Positions 53,692 to 61,277 of a stretch of 64,000 bases of DNA are shown here, one piece after another; within the stretch, counting starts at the first letter, position 1, and every line of letters begins with the position of its first letter. Source of the DNA: SLJN01 sp964505385 (GTDB lineage Bacteria > Bacteroidota > Rhodothermia > Balneolales > Natronogracilivirgulaceae); NCBI GenBank assembly GCA_964505385.1, contig CAZDIA010000003.1:67090-131089 (forward strand), written 5' to 3'. The notes beneath the pieces are model-generated. The model had not been told where the DNA came from, ran no database searches, and saw only the letters and a program-made list of their open reading frames with translations. Position numbers and translations under genes: made by a program.

Positions 53692-54819
53692 ATGATCCGG
53701 GGAGATATTTCTTTAATTTCATTTGTTGAACTTTTGACTGAAGGTACCCGGTTTAATGCTGATGATTGTAAACCACTTCAAAATCTCCAAGTCGATATTC
53801 CCATTATTGAGTTTAAATCCGGGGAAACTATCATAAAAGAAGGGGTAACCGGCGACTCTGCCTATCTTATTATCAGCGGATCAGTAGAAATCCAACAAAG
53901 ATCCCGAAATAAAACTCTCGGACAACTCGGTGCCGGAAACATAGTAGGTGAAATGGCATTATCCGGATATAAAACCCGGGCGGCAAGCGTCATAGCTCTT
54001 ACCGATATTCTGGCATATCGCATATCCAGGGAGTTGTATCACAAATTCCAGGAAATACTGCCTGACTTTCAGCTGCTTTTAACTGAAAAAACTTATGATC
54101 AGTTATCCCGCAAACATCAGGAGCTGATCAAGCGACATGAGCAACTTCAAGAGCTTCAAAAACAAAAACGCGCTCTGACTTATTTATTTGTAACGATGAT
54201 CTTATTGCTGACAAGCTATGCCCTCATTAATAGCTTTTTGATTCAGGTAATGGATCTGCCTTCAGATGGTTCCGCTATGTTTTATATCTCCAGGGCTATG
54301 GAACTCATTGGAGTAGGGATACTTATCCAAATTGTCCGATATACCAGTCTGAATCTTGAAAAAATGGGACTTCGGATAAAGGGCAGTGTTCGATCAGCAG
54401 TGGAATCTATCGCTGTATCAGCGGTGATAATGGTATTTTTCTATTATTGGGCAGAATGGGCAAATACCAATCAGGGTGTAGATACCGGGCTGGACTGGTC
54501 TCGATTTAACTGGAGCTATTTAACATATTTGGTTATAGCACCGCTTCAGGAGTGGATCTCCCGCGGTGTTTTTCAAACAAGCCTGGAACAGTTAATTGAA
54601 AACAGATACAAAGGATTACTCGCGGTTTTAATTACATCCATGATTTTTGCAACACTGCACCTCCATTTAAATCCCGCATTCGCTTTGATCACCTTAATCA
54701 GCTCCTTATTTTGGGGGTGGATGTTTATCCGACACCGCAGTCTTGTGGGCGTCTCAATATCTCACTTCCTTCTGGGTAACTGGTTTGGCCTGCTTGGTCT
54801 TTGGGCATTATGGACATGA
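53692..54819 (+). CDS. Cyclic-nucleotide-binding domain fused to CPBP-family membrane protease
   Basis: A 375-residue fusion. Residues ~30-140 form a cNMP-binding (CAP-like) domain: FKSGETIIKEGVTGDSAYLI, GSVEIQQ, GQLGAGNIVGEMAL (the phosphate-binding cassette GEMAL-x-R is partly kept). A coiled coil spans 135-160. Six or more membrane helices follow with CPBP/CAAX motifs: QEWISR (286-291, first Glu replaced by Gln), FATLH (319-323) and HFLLGN (358-363). CPBP proteins act as prenyl-protein or peptide proteases, often with regulatory roles. The gene is divergent from the OlsF-like gene. Confidence 0.82.
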   Translation: MIRGDISLISFVELLTEGTRFNADDCKPLQNLQVDIPIIEFKSGETIIKEGVTGDSAYLIISGSVEIQQRSRNKTLGQLGAGNIVGEMALSGYKTRAASVIALTDILAYRISRELYHKFQEILPDFQLLLTEKTYDQLSRKHQELIKRHEQLQELQKQKRALTYLFVTMILLLTSYALINSFLIQVMDLPSDGSAMFYISRAMELIGVGILIQIVRYTSLNLEKMGLRIKGSVRSAVESIAVSAVIMVFFYYWAEWANTNQGVDTGLDWSRFNWSYLTYLVIAPLQEWISRGVFQTSLEQLIENRYKGLLAVLITSMIFATLHLHLNPAFALITLISSLFWGWMFIRHRSLVGVSISHFLLGNWFGLLGLWALWT

Positions 54820-54959
54820 GCTGAATCTTTTTGTTTATATCTATCCCACTTTCCGACTCGTCCGCACATAAGTATGAATACATTTTGTCGTTTATCATTT
54901 GCCAATAAGTATTTTTATCTTATACATCGAAGAACTTAATATCCAAGACAGTAACTGTT

Positions 54960-55274
54960 ATGCCATCACCGGAACACAGTGATCAGGTTAAAACCAGAAC
55001 CAGTAAGAAAACCGAAATTGATCCGCCCAAACGATATAGGGTGATACTCTTGAATGATGATTACACCACATTCGATTTCGTAGTTAAAGTACTGGTAAAC
55101 ATTTTCAAAAAACCTGTAGCGGATGCTGTAAAAATCACCAATGATGTTCACAAAAAAGGTTCGGGAACTTGCGGTATCTACCCGCGGGATATCGCCGAAA
55201 CAAAAGTAGAAATGGTTAATAGTGCCGGAAAAGAGGCGGGTTTCCCTCTTCGATGTGAAATGGAGGAAGAATGA
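54960..55274 (+). CDS. clpS: ClpS adaptor
   Basis: A 104-residue adaptor. The N-degron binding segment VILLNDDYTTFDFVVKVL and the DVHKKGSGTCGIY loop match ClpS. A flexible N-terminus (PSPEHSDQVKTRTSKKTE) suits insertion into the ClpA pore. It directs substrates with N-terminal Leu, Phe, Tyr or Trp to ClpAP. Its stop overlaps the clpA start (ATGA), so stoichiometry is probably coupled. Confidence 0.93.
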   Translation: MPSPEHSDQVKTRTSKKTEIDPPKRYRVILLNDDYTTFDFVVKVLVNIFKKPVADAVKITNDVHKKGSGTCGIYPRDIAETKVEMVNSAGKEAGFPLRCEMEEE

Positions 55275-57553
55275 TAAATAAAAAGCTGGACGAAATATTA
55301 CGAAACGCTTATCTCATTGCCTCAAATTACCAGCATGCTTTTGTATGCCTGGAACATCTCTTGCAAGCTATCGCTCAGGATGAGGAAGGCAAAGTACTGC
55401 TGACAAACGTCGGTACAGATATCCGAAAGCTTAATCACTGGATCGAGGAATACTATGAAAGTCTGGAGCTCAACACCGAAGATGATTCCGATCCGGTTCA
55501 TACGGTAGGATTTAAGCGTGCACTGCATCGTGCTTTGGTACATGCCCGCTCAGCTGAGCAGGAAGAGATATCAATAGGTGATATGCTGATTGCTATGTAC
55601 GATGAGCAGGACAGCTACGCCGTCTACTTCCTCCGCAAACAGGGTGTTTCTCGTTTGGATGTGTTGAATTTTGTCTCTCACGGCATTTCCAAACCCGGTT
55701 TTGAAGATTTTGAAGCTGATCCGTTTCCGCCGCCAGATGATGAAGAAGCAGAAGAAGAACTGGAGGATGAAGAAAGCGGACAGTCGTCAACTGCAAAAAT
55801 TCTCGAGCAGCTAACCGAAGACATTACAGAAAATGCCCGTGAAGGGAAATATGACCTCATTATCGGCCGGGAGGATGAGGTACAGCGGTCCATTGAAATT
55901 CTGTGCCGGCGTCAAAAAAACAATCCCGTGTATGTAGGAGATCCGGGAGTCGGCAAAACGGCGATCATTCACGGGCTGGCGCAGAAAATCATTGCCGGTG
56001 AAGTACCTGAGCGTATCGCCGATTACCGCATTCTATCCCTGGATATGGGGGCTTTGCTTGCAGGTACCAAATATCGCGGTGAATTTGAAGAGCGCCTAAA
56101 AGGTGTACTCAAAGAAATCCGAAAACAGGATAACACAATTCTGTTTATTGATGAAATCCACACGATCATCGGTGCCGGAGCGGCGGGCAACAGCACCATG
56201 GACGCCTCAAACCTGCTCAAACCGGTGCTTGCTGAAGGCAAAATCCGGTGTATCGGTGCAACTACCTACGAAGAATATAAAAATCACTTTGAAAAGGATC
56301 GGGCGCTTTCGAGGCGGTTCCAGAAAGTGGAGATCACCGAGCCAACTACCAGCCAGTCGATAAAAATTCTGGAAGGCCTTAAATCCGCTTACGAAGAATA
56401 CCACGGGTTAAAATACAGCCCTCGCTCACTTCAGGCCGCCGTCAACCTATCCGAAAAATATCTCAAGGACCAATATCTGCCGGATAAAGCAATTGATCTT
56501 ATCGATGAAGTCGGCTCAAGGGTATCACTGCTGCCGGAATCCAGAAAAATGGTGACCGAATCGGATATAGAGCGGCTCGTTTCAAAAATTGCCAGGGTTC
56601 CGGTTCAATCCGTGGGTGGTAATGAAAAAGATCGCCTTCGTGACCTGGAGAAAGAGCTGAACAACCAGGTTTTTGGTCAGCAGGCGGCCGTTGCTGCCAT
56701 CTCGGCCGCTGTTAAACGTAGCAGAGCCGGTCTTGGCAACGAACAAAAACCCATTGGCTCATTTATGTTTACCGGCCCCACCGGTGTCGGAAAAACCGAA
56801 CTCTGCCGGGTTATGGCCAAACAGCTCGATATAGAGCTTGTTCGCTTCGATATGAGCGAGTATATGGAAAAACACACTGTTTCCCGGCTGATTGGTGCGC
56901 CCGCAGGTTATGTGGGATACGAACAAGGCGGCCTTTTAACTGAAGCGATACGCAAGAACCCCAATGCTGTGCTGCTGTTAGATGAAATTGAAAAAGCGCA
57001 CCCGGATATATTTAATATCCTGCTTCAGATTATGGATTATGCCACCCTAACCGACAACACCGGTCGCAAAGCTGATTTCAGAAATGTAATTCTGGTGATG
57101 TCTTCCAATGTCGGCTCTCGGGAGATGAGCAGTACCGGTATCGGTTTTGATCCGGGCAAACAGAAAGCCCATTCCCCGAAAAAAGCGATTGAAAATCATT
57201 TCACACCGGAGTTCCGTAACCGCCTGGATGAAATCGTTTACTTCACCCATTTGGATCAGAAAACGCTGGAAAATATTGTCGGCAAATTTATTGATGAGCT
57301 TAAGCAGCAGCTTGCTGCTAAAAAAGTTACGCTTCAACTTGAAGATTCAGCTATTCGCTGGCTTGCCGACAAAGGTTATGATCCCGCATACGGCGCCAGG
57401 CCAATGGCCCGGGTCATCCAGGAGCATGTCAAGAACCCAATGGTGGATGAGATGCTGTTCGGAAAACTCCAGAAAGGCGGAAAGGTCAGCATCAAAGCCG
57501 ACGGTGATCAGCTGGATTTACAAATTCAGGAGCGGGAGAAGGTTAACGATTAG
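55271..57553 (+). CDS. clpA: ClpA unfoldase
   Basis: A 760-residue AAA+ protein. The N-domain (about residues 1-150) contains the EHLLQAIA region; an acidic linker DDEEAEEELEDEESG follows. D1 Walker A GDPGVGKTA starts near 222; D2 Walker A GPTGVGKTE near 501; the ClpP-docking loop IGF is in GIGFDPGKQ near residue 620. The absence of a ClpB-type middle domain and the ClpS partner gene support ClpA and not ClpB/ClpC. It would form ClpAPS in the cytosol; clpP is not in the window. Confidence 0.95.
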   Translation: MINKKLDEILRNAYLIASNYQHAFVCLEHLLQAIAQDEEGKVLLTNVGTDIRKLNHWIEEYYESLELNTEDDSDPVHTVGFKRALHRALVHARSAEQEEISIGDMLIAMYDEQDSYAVYFLRKQGVSRLDVLNFVSHGISKPGFEDFEADPFPPPDDEEAEEELEDEESGQSSTAKILEQLTEDITENAREGKYDLIIGREDEVQRSIEILCRRQKNNPVYVGDPGVGKTAIIHGLAQKIIAGEVPERIADYRILSLDMGALLAGTKYRGEFEERLKGVLKEIRKQDNTILFIDEIHTIIGAGAAGNSTMDASNLLKPVLAEGKIRCIGATTYEEYKNHFEKDRALSRRFQKVEITEPTTSQSIKILEGLKSAYEEYHGLKYSPRSLQAAVNLSEKYLKDQYLPDKAIDLIDEVGSRVSLLPESRKMVTESDIERLVSKIARVPVQSVGGNEKDRLRDLEKELNNQVFGQQAAVAAISAAVKRSRAGLGNEQKPIGSFMFTGPTGVGKTELCRVMAKQLDIELVRFDMSEYMEKHTVSRLIGAPAGYVGYEQGGLLTEAIRKNPNAVLLLDEIEKAHPDIFNILLQIMDYATLTDNTGRKADFRNVILVMSSNVGSREMSSTGIGFDPGKQKAHSPKKAIENHFTPEFRNRLDEIVYFTHLDQKTLENIVGKFIDELKQQLAAKKVTLQLEDSAIRWLADKGYDPAYGARPMARVIQEHVKNPMVDEMLFGKLQKGGKVSIKADGDQLDLQIQEREKVND

Positions 57554-57601
57554 TGAATGTTTGATGTTTGCAAACAGCACCCAGTACCCGTTCCTACTCC
57601 A

Positions 57602-58306
57602 TCACTCAACTACAATCCGCTCAATTATCACATCTTCCACCGGCTGGTCCCGGTACTCGCTATCTTCGCCGTAGGTTTCCGTTGTGGCAATAGATTCGAG
57701 AGTTTCCTCCCCGGTAGTTAAGCGGCCGAATACGGTATACTCCCCATCCAGGCGCGGAACTTCACCATGCATGACGAAAAACTGACTTCCCGCACCCTGG
57801 GTCACATCCGATACCCTGGCCATAGACAACACACCGGGTTCATGTGATATATCATTAAATTCATGGGGGATATTAGCTACCGGTCCTCCGCCCCCGTATG
57901 TACTGCGATCATCACCACGAGTGTTCGGATCTCCGCCCTGGATCATAAAATCTTCAATAACGCGGTGGAATTTTAATCCTTCATAGAAACCGCTCTCGGC
58001 ACGCGCAACAAAATTAAACACATGGATTGGAGCTTCATCCTGATAAAATTCGGCTTCCATAGTGCCATGATTGGTTTCTATAGTTGCGGTTAATCCAGCC
58101 AGTTGGTCTGCTAAAAATTCCATTCTATCCTCAAAAACTGAAAGGCGTTCAGCTTCGGACTCCAGATTTTCAACTTCCTCTTTCAGTTCTTGTTGCTCAG
58201 CCGTCAATCGTTCGACTTCTTCCGAATAGTCATCACAAGAACTAAGCGAAAGCAGCCCAGACAAGCCGGCTAACAGATAGAGTTTAAGTTTTTGAGGATT
58301 TAGCAT
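57602..58306 (-). CDS. Cyclophilin-type peptidyl-prolyl isomerase lipoprotein
   Basis: A 234-residue protein. The lipobox LSSC (lipidated Cys about residue 24) is followed by a coiled coil of ~45 residues (SEEVERLTAEQQELKEEVEN...) and then a compact cyclophilin domain. Key residues: FHRVIEDFMIQGGDP (catalytic Arg and Phe), SQFFVMHGEVPRLDGEYTVFG. It should catalyse proline isomerisation of envelope proteins. The coiled coil may dimerise it or set its distance from the membrane. It lies 20 bases downstream of abgT on the same strand. Confidence 0.9.
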   Translation of the reverse strand: MLNPQKLKLYLLAGLSGLLSLSSCDDYSEEVERLTAEQQELKEEVENLESEAERLSVFEDRMEFLADQLAGLTATIETNHGTMEAEFYQDEAPIHVFNFVARAESGFYEGLKFHRVIEDFMIQGGDPNTRGDDRSTYGGGGPVANIPHEFNDISHEPGVLSMARVSDVTQGAGSQFFVMHGEVPRLDGEYTVFGRLTTGEETLESIATTETYGEDSEYRDQPVEDVIIERIVVE

Positions 58307-58326
58307 ACACGGCCCCTGTCAGAGTG

Positions 58327-60123
58327 TTATGGGTACGTATAACTTGAATCCACACCAAGCGGAATTCCGATAGCCCAGTAAATTAACAGATAGGCTGTCC
58401 AAAGTACCAAAAAGATAAAGAAATACGGCAACATCATGGACACTACTGTTCCGATTCCGGTACCCTTCACATAACGCTGGCAGAAAACTACTACCAGTGG
58501 AAAGTAAGGAAGCAACGGCGTGATAATGTTAGATACAGAATCACCCACACGATAAGCTGCCTGGGTGAGGTCGGGTGAAATTCCGATTCCCATCAGCATA
58601 GGTACAAAAATCGGGCTGATGAGTGCCCACTTCGCAGAAGCTGATCCAACAAGGATGTTTACTACTGCTGTCAAAAGAATGATGCCTATAATGGTGAGCG
58701 CACCAGGCAGAGCAAGGCTCTCCAGAAAGCCAGCTCCCTTCAATGCAATGAGTATACCGATGTTGGAATTGCTAAACGCATCAATGAATAAGGCGCAAAA
58801 GAATGCCATTACGATATAGTAAGCCATGCTATTCATAGCTTTGGTCATACTGTCGATGGCATCCTTGGAATTATTAAATGTGCCTGCAACATAACCGTAT
58901 ACAACTCCGGGAATAATAAATATAAGAAAGATCAGCGGAACAATAGCTTCCATTATGGGCGAATCAAAAGCGGCTAATTCGCGCGCCCCGTGAACTTCAG
59001 CGATCGTCTCCCCGGCTTGAACCGGCATGCCCTCCTCTAAATCAGGATCTTCAAAATGGATTATGCCATCAGTGATTGCAGTAAGAGTGTCTGAGCCTAC
59101 GACTTCGTACGTAAAATCTTCATTTTCCCGCTGAAAACTTAAAATTTCCACGACGGCAATATCCTCACCCATCAACAACTCATCTCCGTCTTCAACAAAT
59201 AGGGTCTCAATTGCCCCTTCCCCCGGTGATTCAACCGGTGTTATACCTGAAGAGCGCATCGGTGAATCTTCCGGAGCAGCCCAAATGAAAAGTGCAATCA
59301 ATCCTCCCAGCATAACAGCGGTGGCGGTCCAGAATGCTTTGATCTCCTTCTTGTTAAGAGTTTCCATTTTTGGCAACTCTTCTTCATCCCCGTCGACTTT
59401 GGTTTTGCTTAACCGGGGTTCCACTATGCGATCAGTGATCCACCAACCTACAAATATAATCAGCAGGCTGGAGGTAGCGGTGAAGAAGAAATTGATCAAA
59501 GGGTTGAGGTACACGTCCGGGTCCATAATCTGAGCCGCTGATTGCGTAAAACCCATCAAAAGCGGATCAATACCCGAAGGGACAAAATTGGCGCTGAATC
59601 CGCCGGATACACCGGCAAATGCCGCGGCGATACCGGCAAGCGGATGCCTGCCTGCAGCATAAAATATGACCCCTCCAAGCGGTATCACCAACACATAACC
59701 GGCATCTACAGCGGTATGACTTAAAATAGCAACCAAAATAAGTACAGGAGTCAGTAATGACTTCGGTGTAAAACCGAGAATATATTTCAGTGCAGCATTG
59801 ATATACCCGGAATGTTCAGCCATTCCCACTCCCAACATGGCCAACAGCACTATCCCAAGCGGAGCGAATGTGATGAACGTTTCCGTCATATTAGCCAGAA
59901 AATAGGCCAACTGATCACCGGAGAGTAAATTCACAACAGTTAGTTCTTCGCCTGTTCGCGGATCGGTTTCTCCGAAATTAAAAGGAGCTAACAGAGCCGA
60001 AAGAACCCATACAATTATTAATAGCAGAAAAAACAGAATGGCGGGGTCGGGCAATTTGTTACCTACTCGTTCAACAACATCCAAGAATCTTTCGAGTATG
60101 CCCTTTTTGTTATTGTCACTCAT
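58327..60123 (-). CDS. AbgT-family transporter with an inserted barrel-sandwich-like domain
   Basis: A 598-residue polytopic membrane protein. GNKLPDPAILFFLLL, AEHSGYINAALKY, SHTAVDAGYVLVIPLGG and GSASAKWALISPIFVPM are AbgT family hallmarks. Known members carry p-aminobenzoyl-glutamate or export sulfonamides. E. coli AbgT has ~508 residues; the excess is an insertion at ~291-380 (bases about 58985-59250) between membrane segments. It reads SPGEGAIETLFVEDGDELLMGEDIAVVEI, then DGIIHFEDPDLEEGMPVQAGETIAEV, which looks like a biotinyl/lipoyl-type fold without the modified Lys. The start overlaps nothing; copy C of the hairpin repeat lies just upstream. Confidence 0.88.
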   Translation of the reverse strand: MSDNNKKGILERFLDVVERVGNKLPDPAILFFLLLIIVWVLSALLAPFNFGETDPRTGEELTVVNLLSGDQLAYFLANMTETFITFAPLGIVLLAMLGVGMAEHSGYINAALKYILGFTPKSLLTPVLILVAILSHTAVDAGYVLVIPLGGVIFYAAGRHPLAGIAAAFAGVSGGFSANFVPSGIDPLLMGFTQSAAQIMDPDVYLNPLINFFFTATSSLLIIFVGWWITDRIVEPRLSKTKVDGDEEELPKMETLNKKEIKAFWTATAVMLGGLIALFIWAAPEDSPMRSSGITPVESPGEGAIETLFVEDGDELLMGEDIAVVEILSFQRENEDFTYEVVGSDTLTAITDGIIHFEDPDLEEGMPVQAGETIAEVHGARELAAFDSPIMEAIVPLIFLIFIIPGVVYGYVAGTFNNSKDAIDSMTKAMNSMAYYIVMAFFCALFIDAFSNSNIGILIALKGAGFLESLALPGALTIIGIILLTAVVNILVGSASAKWALISPIFVPMLMGIGISPDLTQAAYRVGDSVSNIITPLLPYFPLVVVFCQRYVKGTGIGTVVSMMLPYFFIFLVLWTAYLLIYWAIGIPLGVDSSYTYP

Positions 60124-60145
60124 ATGTATATGTAATTAGTTTTTG

Positions 60146-60282
60146 TAAGAAAACTCTAAGTGCCCTAAGAAATCGCCAAGATCGAGGCGCGCGAAGTCCC
60201 AAAAAGTGCAGTGTACATGGCGTACATGAGCATTTTTGGGACGAGCGGAACGAAAATATTGGCGTTTTCTTAGAGGCACTAT
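60146..60282 (+). repeat. Dispersed ~135-bp hairpin repeat, copy C
   Basis: Best-formed copy. Outer arms: AGTGCCCTAAGAAATCGCCA (from 60159) pair with ATTGGCG...TTTCTTAGAGGCACT (60258-60280) with few mismatches. Inner arms: GTCCCAAAAA-TGC (60196-60209, one bulge) pair with GCATTTTTGGGAC (60230-60242). Tip: TGTAC (60212-60216) / GTACA (60222-60226). One continuous hairpin of about 120 nt results. It lies between the abgT start and the carbonic anhydrase end on the minus strand. Confidence 0.87.
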
Positions 60283-60408
60283 TTAGTATGTATCCAATGT
60301 TAACCGCATGAATATTGAAATTGAATTAACCGGAAAATTTTCCTTTAAAGCAACCGGTAAGAGATAGAGAAATCCTGATTATCATGCAAGAAAAAATCAT
60401 ATTCTATT

Positions 60409-61041
60409 TTAGTCTATATGATGATAAACTTGTGCCGTAGCCTGGCATCCGGTTTTGCTGACCCCGAGATCCTTCAACAATCCGTCCTCCAGATTATAAA
60501 CCATCCCGTGTACACTCAACTGCTGCCCGTCAGCCCAGGCTTTTTGGACCACCGTTGATGAGGCGACCCGTTCAACCTGCTCAATCACATTGAGTTCGCT
60601 TAACCTGTTGATTTTATCAGCCTCGGATGTGATCCCGTCTAACTCTTTCTTATAATCCAAATATGTTTCTTTTATCGGTCGCAGCCAGTTATCAACCATA
60701 CCGTGAGGGTGGTTTTCCATTGCCGCTTTCACACCGCCACATCCGTAGTGCCCGCAAATCAAAATTGATTTCACCTTCAAAACAAGTACGGAATATTCCA
60801 ACACCGATAAAACATTCAGGTCATTGTGATGAACAACATTTGCTATGTTTCGATGTACAAACGCCTCGCCGGGCTGAAATTTTGCTATCACATCTGCAGG
60901 CACCCTGCTGTCGGAACATCCAATCCACAGATAATGTGGTTTTTGACCGGTCGCTAATTGAGTGAAAAACTCCGGTTGTTCATGCTTGATAGTTTCAGCC
61001 CATTTCCGGTTGTTCTGTAAAATTTGTTCAAGTTCTTTCAT
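60409..61041 (-). CDS. can: Beta-class carbonic anhydrase
   Basis: A 210-residue Zn enzyme hydrating CO2 to bicarbonate in the cytosol. Zn ligands C42 (GCSDSRV), H98 and C101 (CGHYGCGG) and the dyad D44-R46 are present. The segment FVHRNIANVVHHNDLN is typical of the plant/bacterial type subclass. The C-terminus WADGQQLSVHGMVYNLEDGLL is intact. It supplies bicarbonate to carboxylases. Upstream DNA to the AsmA-like gene (about 236 bp) is divergent and AT-rich. Confidence 0.95.
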   Translation of the reverse strand: MKELEQILQNNRKWAETIKHEQPEFFTQLATGQKPHYLWIGCSDSRVPADVIAKFQPGEAFVHRNIANVVHHNDLNVLSVLEYSVLVLKVKSILICGHYGCGGVKAAMENHPHGMVDNWLRPIKETYLDYKKELDGITSEADKINRLSELNVIEQVERVASSTVVQKAWADGQQLSVHGMVYNLEDGLLKDLGVSKTGCQATAQVYHHID

Positions 61042-61277
61042 TCACTGTTCATCTATTTTAGTTGACTTTGAATAATTACCACCCGGACACAATTTCAATC
61101 AAACAGGAGGCCAAATATATTAATTATATGTACATTTTTTCGGCAATATTTTTTTCTCTGTAGACCTCGGAATTTAATGTAATATCTTCCGATTACTAAA
61201 CAATTTAGTACAAGTCTGATGTAATTTCTTTATCTTAGTTGACAGTTTTTACAATTCATATAGAGCTCTGAAACGCT

